Source: Actinospica durhamensis
GTDB taxonomy: Bacteria > Actinomycetota > Actinomycetes > Streptomycetales > Catenulisporaceae
Length of the DNA stretch: 40,395 nt
Assembly (NCBI RefSeq): GCF_018139695.1
Contig: NZ_JAGSOG010000051.1
Coordinates: forward strand, 1 to 40,395
Direction of reading: 5' to 3'
Positions 1-8,606 of the stretch are shown here, piece after piece (position 1 is the first letter of the stretch; every line of letters starts with the position of its first letter). The notes beneath the pieces were generated by a model. It searched no databases, had not been told where the DNA came from, and worked only from the letters and a program-made list of their open reading frames with translations. A program made the translations under genes and the position numbers.

Positions 1-15
1 GCTCGAAAGCGGTGG

Positions 16-28
16 TGAAGCGCTTCGA
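16..28. promoter_or_regulatory. LacI-type operator 1, with adjacent leftward -10 box
   Basis: The site has the 10-bp palindrome GAAGCGCTTC at 17-26, shared with three other sites in the window. On the minus strand a -10-like GATAAT lies at 30-35, one base before the palindrome, so the site would cover the start of a leftward transcript. A small perfect hairpin (GGCCGG-attc-CCGGCC, 39-54) lies just upstream of that -10. The controlled gene is outside the window, because the GH42 gene has already ended at 262. The binding protein is inferred from the palindrome type and the carbohydrate context. Confidence 0.65.
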
Positions 29-115
29 CATTATCCCCGGCCGGATTCCCGGCCTGCCGCCAAGTCTTGCCCCTGAAGGGTAGACCGCGCACGTGGGGAC
101 TGTCTAGAGGATCTG

Positions 116-129
116 TCGAAGCGCTTCGA
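116..129. promoter_or_regulatory. LacI-type operator 2
   Basis: This is a perfect 14-bp palindrome, TCGAAGCGCTTCGA. It is centred about 101 bp from operator 1, a spacing that would allow one tetrameric repressor to bridge both sites by looping. It lies beyond the 3' end of the GH42 operon and so probably serves the next leftward unit. The rest of 1-261 shows no convincing gene. Confidence 0.65.
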
Positions 130-261
130 TAGTTTCGTCCTCCGACGCCACCCGGCGTCCGCGTTTCCCCGAGGCTACCCGGTGAAACCGCCGTGACGCG
201 GCAAGGTGGCTGATGGATACGGCCCCCCGGTCCCGGCGCGGCGGGACCGAGGGGCCGTGGC

Positions 262-2181
262 TCAGGCGGCACGGATCTCGACCTCACGGGTGCGATGGTC
301 GAGCACGAAGACGCGGTCTCCCCGCCGGACCGCCTCCACGCCCTCGGGCAGATCGGGCAGCACCGGCGCGACTCCGGCCTCGGCCGCGGCCCGGCGCAGC
401 ACCCGGCCGAGCGCCTCGGCGTCCGGCAGCGTGGCGACGTACCAGGCCGAGCCCTCGCCGAAGGTGTTCACGGTGACCGCGGGATGGCCGGCCAGCACGC
501 CGTCCTCGATCCGGGCCACCACGCGCGCCGTGGTGGACGCGAGGTCGAACCACTCGGCCCAGGTGGAGGCGGTGAACGCGCCGAGTTCGGCCGAGCCGAC
601 CCGCAGTTCGAGGCCGTCCACCAGGGGCCAGTACTCCTCGATCCGGATCCCGAGCAGCTCCCGCAGGGACGCGGGGTAACCGCCGAGGCGGATCCGCTCG
701 TCCGGGTCCGTCACTCCGCTGAACGGCCCGACCACGAGCGTGCCGCCGGCTTCGACGTGGCGCTCCAGGTTCCGGCCGGCCTCGTCGGAGAGCTGGTACA
801 GGCTCGGCGCGAGCACCAGCCGGTAGCCGGACAGGTCCGCCTCCGGCGCCACGAAGTCGCAGGTGATGTTCGCCTGCCACAGCGCGGTGTAGTACTCGTA
901 GAGCCGGTCCACGTACTTGAACCCGGAGTGGGGCTGGTGGTCGAGTTCCACGGCCCGCCAGGCGTCCCAGTCCATCACGATCGCGACCTCGGCCGCGACC
1001 TCGGTCCCGGCCACCTCGTGCATGCCGAGCAGGTCCTTGCCGAGCTCGCACACCTCGCGGAAGACCCGTGAATCAGGGCCCGCATGGGGAATCATGGCGC
1101 TGTGCGTGCGCTCGGCGCCCTGCTTCGAGGCGCGCCACTGGAACTGCAGCAGCCCGTCCGCCCCGCGCGCGAGCGCCTGGAGCGACCAGAGCCGGAACAT
1201 GCCGGGCGGCTTGGGCGTGGACACCTGGCGCCAGCCGACGCCGCCGGTGGACTGCTCCATCATGATCCAGCCGCCGCCGCGGGTGGCCTTGCCCAGGGAG
1301 CGGGTCAGGTCCTGCGAGAACGCGCCCCAGCACGCACCGAGCGGATCGTTCGGGTCCGGATACGAGTCGACCGAGGCGAAGTCCTCCTCGGGCGCCCAGC
1401 TCCACGAGTCGGTGTCCTTGAAGAACCCCATGAAGTTCGTGGTGACCGGGATCGCGCGGTTGCGGGCCGAGACGATGTCGCGCTCGGTCTTGAAGCCCTC
1501 GAGCAGCAGGTCCGAGGCGAACCTGCGGTAGTCCTGGTCCTGCATCGGGTTGATCACGTACTGGACCTTGCGCGGCGGGATCACCTCGGTCCAGTCGCCG
1601 TAGTGCTGCGACCAGAACCGGGTGCCCCAGGCCTCGTTGAGCCCGTCGAGGTCGGTGTACCTGGCCTTGAGCCAGGTGCGGAACGCCTCGGCGCAGCCGT
1701 CGCAGTAGCAGACGGTCCCGAACTCGTTGCCGATGTGCCAGATCCGCAGCGCCGGGTGGTGCGCGTACCGCTCGGCCAGCGCGGCGCAGATCGCGTCGGC
1801 GTGCCGCCGGTAGACCGCCGAGGAGGGACAGTACGCGTTGCGCGACCCGTAGGTGCGCACGGTGCGGTCCTTGTCCTGCGGCGAGGTCTCCGGCCAGCGG
1901 TGGTGCATCCACGGCGGCGCGCTCGCGGTGGGGGTGGCCAGCGCGACGCCGATCCCGCCCGCGTGCAGCAGGTCCAGGACCTCGTCGAGCCAGCCGAAGT
2001 CGTACTCACCCGGCTTCGGCTCCAACAGGGCCCAGGAGAAGACGCCGACCGTGGCCAGGTTCACACCCGCCTCGCGCATCAGCCGGACGTCGTCCTCCCA
2101 GACCTCGCGCGGCCACTGTTCGGGGTTGTAGTCGCCCCCGAACAGCAGCTGGCCGCGCGTGGCGTCGTGCAGAGAAGCCAT
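262..2181 (-). CDS. GH42 beta-galactosidase
   Basis: A 639-residue cytoplasmic-type glycoside hydrolase of family 42, with no signal peptide. The N-terminal TIM barrel opens with GGDYNPEQWP. The acid/base Glu is E153 in HIGNEFG and the nucleophile is E309 in MMEQSTG. Cys118, Cys158, Cys160 and Cys163 match the Zn-cluster spacing known in GH42 enzymes. A trimerisation-like A4 domain follows, then a short C-terminal beta domain. The ATG start has GGAAGAG upstream, and only 9 nt separate it from the GH74 stop, so it is the last gene of the leftward operon. Likely role: removal of terminal beta-galactose from imported oligosaccharides such as galactosylated xyloglucan fragments. Some GH42 enzymes prefer alpha-L-arabinosides, so the substrate is inferred. 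Confidence 0.93.
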   Translation of the reverse strand: MASLHDATRGQLLFGGDYNPEQWPREVWEDDVRLMREAGVNLATVGVFSWALLEPKPGEYDFGWLDEVLDLLHAGGIGVALATPTASAPPWMHHRWPETSPQDKDRTVRTYGSRNAYCPSSAVYRRHADAICAALAERYAHHPALRIWHIGNEFGTVCYCDGCAEAFRTWLKARYTDLDGLNEAWGTRFWSQHYGDWTEVIPPRKVQYVINPMQDQDYRRFASDLLLEGFKTERDIVSARNRAIPVTTNFMGFFKDTDSWSWAPEEDFASVDSYPDPNDPLGACWGAFSQDLTRSLGKATRGGGWIMMEQSTGGVGWRQVSTPKPPGMFRLWSLQALARGADGLLQFQWRASKQGAERTHSAMIPHAGPDSRVFREVCELGKDLLGMHEVAGTEVAAEVAIVMDWDAWRAVELDHQPHSGFKYVDRLYEYYTALWQANITCDFVAPEADLSGYRLVLAPSLYQLSDEAGRNLERHVEAGGTLVVGPFSGVTDPDERIRLGGYPASLRELLGIRIEEYWPLVDGLELRVGSAELGAFTASTWAEWFDLASTTARVVARIEDGVLAGHPAVTVNTFGEGSAWYVATLPDAEALGRVLRRAAAEAGVAPVLPDLPEGVEAVRRGDRVFVLDHRTREVEIRAA

Positions 2182-2190
2182 GAGCTCTTC

Positions 2191-4461
2191 CTACTTCTGG
2201 TTCTGGCCCTGGTTGTTCTGGTTCTGGCCCTGAGCCGAGACGTCGATCGTCTCGATGCCCCGACCGTTGGTGCCGACGTAGACCCGGCCGTAGTGGTTCG
2301 GGTCGCCGACGATATCCGGAATCCAGCCGAAGTTCTGCTGGTCGCTGTTGATCTTGGTCCAGTGCTTGCCCAGATCCGTGGACATGTAGAACCCGGTGAC
2401 GGAGTCGACCGTGCCCACCAGGTAAAGGGTCTGGTTGTGCGTGCCCGGCGCGGCCGCGCCCTCGCCCACGGCGTAGGCCGCGGAGACGTCCGCCGAGTCC
2501 ACCTGGGTCCAGGTCGTGCCGCCGTCGGTCGAGTGCATCAGACCGCCGGTCTGCGCGGCGAAGTAAAGCTCGCCGGCGTGGCCCGGGATGGTCTGCAACT
2601 GGTCGTTGCTGACCGCGCTCAGTCCGGTGGCGGCCGAGGCGAAGGTCTCGCCGCCGTCGGTGGAGCGGTAGAGCACGCCGGTGCTCGAGTCGATCGCGTA
2701 GTACACCTTCGCGTTCACCGGGTCGGCGACCGGAGCCACGCCCGTGGGCAGGCCGGACACGGCGGTCCAGGTCTGGCCGCGGTCGGTCGAGTAGACCGGG
2801 GTCGTGCCGTCGGCCGGGTTCCACACGATGCTCGAGCCGTCCGCGGCGACCGCCACCTGGCCCTGGCCCCAGCTCATCGAGCTGGGCATGGTGAACTGCG
2901 TCCAGGTCTTGCCGCCGTCGGTGGAGTACTGGCCCATGGCCTCGTTGTTGCCCTCGCCGACGAACGCGATCAGGTCGCCCTTGGCGTCCTGGGCGATGCC
3001 GGAGCCGGTGCTGTAGGTCGCGTCGAACGTGTCGGTCGGGGACTGGGTGAGCGAAGTGTGGCAGAACCCGCCGAGGTCGCCCAGGGCACTGATCAGCTTG
3101 CAGTCGCTCGGGCCGTTGGGCACCAGCAGGGCCTTGACGGAGGTCTCCTCGACACCCTTGGCCGCGGCGCTGGAGAAGTCCACCGTGCCGCCGCTGTCGA
3201 GCGCGCCCATGTTGTCGGTGCCGTAGAGCGTGGCGCCGGTGCCGTACACGACGTGGTTCGAGTCGAACGGGTCGACCGCGATGGTGCCGATCCACCAGCC
3301 GAACTTAGGCTGCGCGCCCCAGGCCAGGTACGGCTCGGAGGCGACGTTCAGCGAGGTCGAGGCGGACACGTCGGCCCAGGTGCTGCCGCCGTCGGTGGAC
3401 CGGTAGATGGTATCCACCGGGCTCCACCGGTCGTTGGTGGAGACGTACACGGTGTCCGGGTTGCTCGGGTCCACGGCCAGGCCGTCGTAGCCCCACCAGG
3501 CGGAGGAGCCCTCCGGCGTGATGTCCGTGGCCGCGCCCACCGCGCCGTTGCCGTGGCGCGAGGTGGTGCCGGCGGCGAACTTGTAGAGCTTGCCGGTGCC
3601 CATCCAGTACGGGCCGGTGTACTGATCGTAGACCACGTACAGCGAGCCGTCGCCGGAGAACTGCGCCTTGATCGGGAGGGTGCCGGCGCCGCCGGAGACC
3701 GTGGTCCAGGTGGCGCCGCCGTCCGTGGTCTCGTACAGCGTCGAGTCGTCCGCGTCGCCGACCACGATGTGCTGGGTCGGGGTGCCGCGGTGCTTCTCGG
3801 TCTGGTCGAAGGTCACGAACTGCAGGCCGTTGGTGGAGTTCGAGCCCAGGTCGGGGAAGCTCTTGTCCTGGGCCCAGGTGCGTCCGCCGTCGGTGGACTT
3901 CCACAGGCCGTCGTTGCGGGTGCCGAAGTAGAGCACGTTGTCGTCGTTGGGGTCCACGACGAGGCGCTCACCGGAGTCCCGGCCCTGGTCGTTCGAGCCG
4001 TTCTCGAACGGCACGCTGAACGAGGTCCAGGTGCGTCCGTAGTCGTCCGAGCGCAGGATGGCCGAGGGCTGGCCGTTGTTCCAGCTCTCCGAGTAGGAGC
4101 CGACCGCCGCCCACACCACGTTCGGGTGGATCGGGTCGGTGGCGACCGACTCGACGCCGAGCTCATTCCAGTTCTGGAAGCTGGTCGAGTCCAGCAGCGG
4201 GATCCACGTCTTCGACGACGCGTTCCAGCGGTAGAGCCCGCCGATGTCCGTGCGCAGGTAGGCCAGACCCGGCTGGGTCGGGTTGTACACGACGCCGGTG
4301 ATGAAACCGCCGGCGCCGACGTTCACGTTGTTCCACACATATCCGTTGCCACTACCCGCGGAGCTGCTCGTGGCCGAGGCCGACGGAGCGATGGCCAGCG
4401 GGGCAGCGAGCAGCCCGGCCGCGGTGCAGGCAAGGATCGCCCTCTTCTTCGAGGTGCGCAT
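2191..4461 (-). CDS. Secreted GH74 xyloglucanase
   Basis: A 756-residue secreted protein. Residues 1-30 form a signal peptide with basic RTSKKR, a hydrophobic core and an ASA-type cleavage site. The mature part reads as two beta-propellers carrying many Asp-box repeats (for example STDGGRTW, STDGGSTW, STDGGKTW). The N-terminal motif TDIGGLYRW carries D72, which corresponds to one catalytic Asp of GH74; I could not assign the second Asp with certainty. GH74 enzymes cleave the beta-1,4-glucan backbone of xyloglucan. There is no carbohydrate-binding module; the chain ends in a short Gln/Asn-rich tail after the propeller. It sits between the permease genes and GH42, which suits making oligosaccharides outside the cell for uptake by the adjacent transporter. 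Annotation as a sialidase-like BNR protein would be the less specific alternative. Confidence 0.9.
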   Translation of the reverse strand: MRTSKKRAILACTAAGLLAAPLAIAPSASATSSSAGSGNGYVWNNVNVGAGGFITGVVYNPTQPGLAYLRTDIGGLYRWNASSKTWIPLLDSTSFQNWNELGVESVATDPIHPNVVWAAVGSYSESWNNGQPSAILRSDDYGRTWTSFSVPFENGSNDQGRDSGERLVVDPNDDNVLYFGTRNDGLWKSTDGGRTWAQDKSFPDLGSNSTNGLQFVTFDQTEKHRGTPTQHIVVGDADDSTLYETTDGGATWTTVSGGAGTLPIKAQFSGDGSLYVVYDQYTGPYWMGTGKLYKFAAGTTSRHGNGAVGAATDITPEGSSAWWGYDGLAVDPSNPDTVYVSTNDRWSPVDTIYRSTDGGSTWADVSASTSLNVASEPYLAWGAQPKFGWWIGTIAVDPFDSNHVVYGTGATLYGTDNMGALDSGGTVDFSSAAAKGVEETSVKALLVPNGPSDCKLISALGDLGGFCHTSLTQSPTDTFDATYSTGSGIAQDAKGDLIAFVGEGNNEAMGQYSTDGGKTWTQFTMPSSMSWGQGQVAVAADGSSIVWNPADGTTPVYSTDRGQTWTAVSGLPTGVAPVADPVNAKVYYAIDSSTGVLYRSTDGGETFASAATGLSAVSNDQLQTIPGHAGELYFAAQTGGLMHSTDGGTTWTQVDSADVSAAYAVGEGAAAPGTHNQTLYLVGTVDSVTGFYMSTDLGKHWTKINSDQQNFGWIPDIVGDPNHYGRVYVGTNGRGIETIDVSAQGQNQNNQGQNQK

Positions 4462-4479
4462 GGGGATGGTCGTGTCCTC

Positions 4480-5448
4480 TCAGCCCTTGACGGCGCCCGT
4501 GAGCATGCCCTTGGCGAAGTGCCTCTGCACGAACGGAGTCAGGACGACGATGGGAATGAGTGAAAGGGTGACCGTGGCCATGGAGAGCCCGGTCTGGGAC
4601 GCCTGCGCGAGACCGCCGACGCCCGTGGTGCCCATCCCGGGCATGGTGGTGCCCAGGAGCGTGTAGTCGTAGATGACCACGGCCAGGGGGTTGTTGGTGG
4701 CGTTCTCGGATTCGTAGAGGATCGCGTTGAAGAACGTGCCCCAGTAGGCGACCGCGTAGAACATGGTGATGACCGCGATGACGGCACGCGAGGTCGGCAC
4801 CACGACCGACCACAGCACCCGCCACTCGCTCGCGCCGTCCAGCCGCGCGGCCTCGATCAGCTCGGACGCGGTGCCGGTGAAGAAGGCCCGCAACACCAGG
4901 ATGTTGAAGACGTTCACGGCCGAGGGCAGGATCAGCGCCCAGAGGCTGCCGTAGAGCTTCAGGTCGTTGACGACCAGGAAGGTGGGGATGATGCCGCCGT
5001 TGAAGAACATCGTGACGACGAGCGTCATCAGCACCGGGCGCTGGGCGAAGGAGCTGGACCGGGAGAGCCCGTAGGCGCACAGGACGCTGACCACCATCGA
5101 GATCGCCGTGCCGACGACGGTGATCAGGACGGTGACGAACAGGGCGCGGCTGACCGTGCCGCCGCTGAAGATCAGCTGGTAGTTCTGCAGGCTCAGGCCG
5201 TGCGGAATGAGCACGAGGCCGCCGCCGGCCGAGTTGATCGAGCCCTTGTCGGAGAAGCTGGTGAGCACCACGCCCCAGACCGGGACGAGGATCAGCAGCA
5301 TCACGACGGTGATGACGGAGCCCTTGCCGAACTGGCCGTACCAGCTCGGCTTCTCCTCCCAGACCGGACGCCGGTTCTGGTCGGGCTTGCGGAATCCGCG
5401 GGCGGAGGCGGGACGGAAGCGACGCCCGGTTTCAGTGACAGTGCTCAT
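4480..5448 (-). CDS. CUT1 sugar ABC transporter permease (MalG/LplC-like)
   Basis: A 322-residue inner-membrane permease with about six membrane segments after a roughly 40-residue basic cytoplasmic N-terminus. The binding-protein-dependent loop reads EAARLDGASEWRVLWSVVVP, the EAA motif that contacts the ATPase. Its ATG overlaps the stop of the preceding permease by 4 nt (ATGA at 5445-5448), so the two are translationally coupled and should form a heterodimer. It is followed after 18 nt by the GH74 gene. No ATPase gene lies nearby. The solute is not readable from the sequence; xyloglucan oligosaccharides are inferred from the flanking hydrolases. Confidence 0.93.
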   Translation of the reverse strand: MSTVTETGRRFRPASARGFRKPDQNRRPVWEEKPSWYGQFGKGSVITVVMLLILVPVWGVVLTSFSDKGSINSAGGGLVLIPHGLSLQNYQLIFSGGTVSRALFVTVLITVVGTAISMVVSVLCAYGLSRSSSFAQRPVLMTLVVTMFFNGGIIPTFLVVNDLKLYGSLWALILPSAVNVFNILVLRAFFTGTASELIEAARLDGASEWRVLWSVVVPTSRAVIAVITMFYAVAYWGTFFNAILYESENATNNPLAVVIYDYTLLGTTMPGMGTTGVGGLAQASQTGLSMATVTLSLIPIVVLTPFVQRHFAKGMLTGAVKG

Positions 5449-6491
5449 CGCCGGTACAACCCATCCTCACCGAACATGTGCGCGATCTTGTTCGCGCTCA
5501 GAATCAAGACCAGGGACAACACGCCCTTGAACACACCGACCGCGGCGCCATAGCTGTAACTGCCGCCGATGGAGGTGGTCCCTCCGAAGCCGCCGCCCAG
5601 GCCGGAATAGATATAGGAGTAGGTGTCGAGCACGTCGGCCGCGCTCGCGCCCACCGCCTGGCGCTGGATCAGCATCTGCTCGAAGCCGACGCTGAGCGCG
5701 TTGCCGAGGCGCAATACCAGCATCAGCACCACGATGCCGCGCAGTCCGGGCAGGGTGATGTGCCGCATCCGGCGCCATCGGCCGGCGCCGTCCACCGCGG
5801 CCGCCTCGTAGAGGCTGTTGTCGATGGCGGCGAGCGCGGCCAGGAAGACGATCAGGCCCCAGCCCGCCTCCTTCCACACGGCCTGCGCGGTGACCAGGTA
5901 TTTGAAGGTGCCCGGATCGGTCATGATGTTCCACGACGAGATCCCGTGCTTGTTGAGGAACACGTTGAGCACGCCGGCGCCGCCGAGGAACTCCTGGAAC
6001 ATGGTGATGACCAGGACGTAGCTGAAGAAGTGCGGCAGGAAGACGATGGCCTGGATGAACGACTTGATGCGCGGGCTGAGGATCGTGTTGACCAGGAGCG
6101 CGAGCACGATCGGGATCGGGAAGTAGAGCACCAGCTGAACGGCGGCGATCACCAGCGTGTTCTGGAAGGCCTGCCAGAACCCGGGGTCGGTCAGCGCCTC
6201 CTGGAAGTTGGCGAGTCCGACGAACTGGCTGTGGATCAGGCCCTGGTAGATGTCGTAGTTCTCGAACGCGATGATGATCCCTGCCATCGGCAGGTAGTTG
6301 AACAACACGATCAAGATCAGCGCCGGCAGGCACATCAGCAGCAGCGTCTTGTCTCGCCGCAGCCGGATGCGCCAGTTCAACCGCTGTTGTTTCGGCCCCT
6401 TGGCCTTAGCTCGGCCGACGCCCAAGCGCCGACGTTGCGTGGAGGCTTCCGCCTCCTGGGTCGTGATCGCCGCCACCGGCCGCTCTCCCAT
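5445..6491 (-). CDS. CUT1 sugar ABC transporter permease (LplB/MalF-like)
   Basis: A 348-residue inner-membrane permease. The N-terminus is long and basic, then the first membrane segment begins at LLLMCLPALIL. The EAA loop reads EAAAVDGAGRWRRMRHITLP. The chain ends in the family-typical HMFGEDGLYRR tail. I chose the ATG at 6491. An upstream in-frame ATG at 6563 would add 24 residues without membrane or domain character and has no visible ribosome binding site, so it is less likely. It is the second gene of the leftward operon, 105 nt after the binding-protein stop, and overlaps the next permease by 4 nt. It partners the 4480-5448 permease. Confidence 0.9.
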   Translation of the reverse strand: MGERPVAAITTQEAEASTQRRRLGVGRAKAKGPKQQRLNWRIRLRRDKTLLLMCLPALILIVLFNYLPMAGIIIAFENYDIYQGLIHSQFVGLANFQEALTDPGFWQAFQNTLVIAAVQLVLYFPIPIVLALLVNTILSPRIKSFIQAIVFLPHFFSYVLVITMFQEFLGGAGVLNVFLNKHGISSWNIMTDPGTFKYLVTAQAVWKEAGWGLIVFLAALAAIDNSLYEAAAVDGAGRWRRMRHITLPGLRGIVVLMLVLRLGNALSVGFEQMLIQRQAVGASAADVLDTYSYIYSGLGGGFGGTTSIGGSYSYGAAVGVFKGVLSLVLILSANKIAHMFGEDGLYRR

Positions 6492-6596
6492 TCTTACGCG
6501 TTGACTCGTGCCGCGGTCTCCCACCGACCACGGCCGGACCGGACGGATCCGGGCATGGTCCATCGCCCGAATCCGTCCGGATTCCCCCGCTCAGAC

Positions 6597-8288
6597 TTAG
6601 TTGCCGGTGCCGTACTGCTTGGCCACACCCTCGTAGAAGGTGCGCAGCGTGTTGCCGGCCTGAGACTTCCAGGTGGTCAGCGCGTTCTGGTAGTCGGTCA
6701 CGGTCTTGCGGCCGAGGCGCACGTCGGTGATGACGGACTCGAGGGCGGTGGTCGCCTTCGAGGTCGAGGACGGCTCGGTGATGTTCATGGCCCAGAACAG
6801 CGGCTTGTACGCGTGCGCGACGGCGTCCGCCTGCCAGGCCGCGTAGTCCTGCGTGATCTGGTTGTACCCGGCGTTGAAGGTGACCGCCTGGCAGTTGGCC
6901 AGCTGGTCGAAGGTGTCGGTGACGACCTTGTTGCCCTCGGCGGTCAGGGTCGGGCCGGAGGAGGTCATCGTGTAGTCGGTGCCCTCGGTGCCGTAACGCG
7001 CCACCAGGTACTCCGCGCTGCCGAACGGCGCCGCGAGGTAGTTCGCGATGTTCAGCACTTCCTTGACCTGGGCGTCCGAGAGGTTCTTGTTCAGGTACGA
7101 GAACATGCTCGCGCCGGCCTCGAGGCCGATCTTCGGCGTGCTGCCGTCGAACGAGAAGACCTTGAAGCCCTGGCGCTCGTAGGACGGGCTCGCCGAGGCG
7201 CCGGACTGCGCGTCGGCCTTGTTCCAGGCGCCGGTGCCGTCGGCGGTGATGACGGTCTTGCCGGCCCAGAAGCGGCTCTTCGCGTCGGCGCTGTCGCCGG
7301 CGATGGCCGAGGGGTGCACGTAGCCGCTGGTCGAGAGCGAGGAGGCGAACGACAGCATCTCGACGAACTCGGGCATCTCGTACTTGCTGACGAAGTTGCC
7401 GCTGGAGTCCTTGGTGAAGCCCACACCGGAGGAGACCGGGATGTTGAACACCTGGTAGAGGAAGGTGCCCAGGTCGTCGAAGGCGTACTGGCCCTTGGAC
7501 TTGACGGTCAGCTCGGCACCGAGCGCCTTGAGCGCGTCGGCGCTGGTGATCGTGGAGGCGTCGATGCCGGCGGTCTTGAAGATGTCCGCGCGGTAGAAGA
7601 CCATGCCCGCGAACGAGGCCGAGGAGACCCACAGCGGGATGCCGTAGAGCTTGCCGTTCCACACACCCGCGGACCAGCCCGTGGAGGGGATCGCGGCGAG
7701 GTTCGGGTAGTCCAGCGACTTGTCGCCGGCCAGGTAGGGCGTGAGGTCCTTGAAGTACTTCTCGACACCCTCGGAGAAGTTCTGGATGGCGGCGGTGTTC
7801 CAGCCCGGCACGTCCAGCCAGTCCGGGATGTTCCCGGAGGCGAACAGCGTCGAGAGCATGGTGGCGTAGTTGTTGCCGTCCGAGGGGTTCTCGTTCAGCG
7901 TCGCGCCGATCGCCGCGTTCACGGCCTGGTAGTAGCTGTTGCCGGCCGGCGGGACCGAGCCCCAGACCGGGGTCACGGCCTTGTAGGTGCCGCCGGAGCC
8001 GATCGTGCCGGTGACGGACTTGACCGGAGTGGCCGGGAAGTTCAGGAAGGCGGGGTCGGAGGCCGCGCCGTTGATCCCCGTCACGGAGGGGATGTCGGCG
8101 GTAACCGCGTCAGAGGCCTTATAGGTCGGGATCACGGTCTTGACGGTGTTCGAATTCGTCACACCGGAACCTGAGGCACTGGCGCTGCTGCCACAGGCGG
8201 AAAGCAGCGGCATGGCGGCTATCGCGCCGGCGACACCCGCGGACGTGGTCACGAAACCACGGCGGGTGAAAGCGGTGGAGCTCGGCAT
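6597..8288 (-). CDS. Tat-type sugar-binding lipoprotein of the ABC transporter
   Basis: A 563-residue extracellular solute-binding protein (family 1, of the long type seen with LplB/YtcP permeases). Residues 9-12 (RRGF) form a twin-arginine signal and LLSAC a lipobox with lipidated C32, so the protein should be folded before export and tethered to the membrane. A Ser/Gly-rich linker follows. An in-frame TTG at 8300 is possible, but the ATG at 8288 has GGAGAG about 6 nt upstream and decides the start. First gene of the leftward operon; it delivers substrate to the two permeases. Promoter and operator lie about 55-110 nt upstream. The ligand is inferred to be a plant cell-wall oligosaccharide from the flanking GH74, GH42, GH3 and GH29 genes. 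Confidence 0.92.
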   Translation of the reverse strand: MPSSTAFTRRGFVTTSAGVAGAIAAMPLLSACGSSASASGSGVTNSNTVKTVIPTYKASDAVTADIPSVTGINGAASDPAFLNFPATPVKSVTGTIGSGGTYKAVTPVWGSVPPAGNSYYQAVNAAIGATLNENPSDGNNYATMLSTLFASGNIPDWLDVPGWNTAAIQNFSEGVEKYFKDLTPYLAGDKSLDYPNLAAIPSTGWSAGVWNGKLYGIPLWVSSASFAGMVFYRADIFKTAGIDASTITSADALKALGAELTVKSKGQYAFDDLGTFLYQVFNIPVSSGVGFTKDSSGNFVSKYEMPEFVEMLSFASSLSTSGYVHPSAIAGDSADAKSRFWAGKTVITADGTGAWNKADAQSGASASPSYERQGFKVFSFDGSTPKIGLEAGASMFSYLNKNLSDAQVKEVLNIANYLAAPFGSAEYLVARYGTEGTDYTMTSSGPTLTAEGNKVVTDTFDQLANCQAVTFNAGYNQITQDYAAWQADAVAHAYKPLFWAMNITEPSSTSKATTALESVITDVRLGRKTVTDYQNALTTWKSQAGNTLRTFYEGVAKQYGTGN

Positions 8289-8342
8289 TGAACTCTCCAA
8301 GAGTGTGGGGTCGCGTCGGCCGACCCGCGTTGGAGGGAGTCG

Positions 8343-8356
8343 TCGAAGCGCTTCAA
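8343..8356. promoter_or_regulatory. LacI-type operator 3
   Basis: TCGAAGCGCTTCAA, with the shared GAAGCGCTTC core at 8345-8354. It lies just downstream of the leftward -10 box at 8367-8372, where a bound repressor would block transcription of the binding-protein, permease, GH74 and GH42 operon. Confidence 0.72.
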
Positions 8357-8366
8357 TGTTGGCTTG

Positions 8367-8395
8367 AGGTTAGGTCAGTAAAACGGCCCATGCAA
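8367..8395 (-). promoter_or_regulatory. Promoter of the leftward transport/GH74/GH42 operon
   Basis: On the minus strand TTGCAT (8390-8395) is followed after exactly 17 nt by TAACCT (8367-8372), a good match to sigma-70-type -35 and -10 boxes. Transcription would start near 8360 and run straight through operator 3. The 5' leader is about 70 nt. Confidence 0.6.
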
Positions 8396-8577
8396 GGGAC
8401 TTCGGTTACAATTCGATGACGGGCGGGCGAGAGGCCCGGTGGTCGATACCACTGCTCACCTCCTGCCGGGGTTGACCCTTACAATGCCTTTGACGTGCGA
8501 AGATTTTGTTCCGACCGCTCCATCCCGGCTTGTGTGCACGCGCCCGGGGATTGACAGGAAGGGGGGTGGGATGGAAC

Positions 8578-8606
8578 TTTCGAAGCGCTTCGATCAGATC
8601 TACGTT
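8578..8606 (+). promoter_or_regulatory. Probable GH3-GH29 promoter with operator in the spacer
   Basis: TTTCGA (8578-8583), 17 nt, then TACGTT (8601-8606) form a weak -35 and an acceptable -10 pair with operator 4 inside the spacer, a classic repression geometry. A TTGACA at 8551-8556 is a competing -35, but no good -10 follows it at the right distance. Either placement puts the translation start downstream of the operator. Confidence 0.4.
8580..8593. promoter_or_regulatory. LacI-type operator 4
   Basis: Perfect 14-bp palindrome TCGAAGCGCTTCGA, identical to operator 2, located 59 nt before the GH3 start. It links the rightward GH3-GH29 pair to the same regulator as the leftward operon. Confidence 0.72.

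Noticed and set aside
1084-4563. Very long open frame on the plus strand (about 1159 codons) opposite GH42 and GH74
   Set aside because: It is a by-product of high third-position GC on the other strand. Its translation is rich in Arg, Gly, Val and Ala without domains, and GH42 and GH74 are clear on the minus strand.
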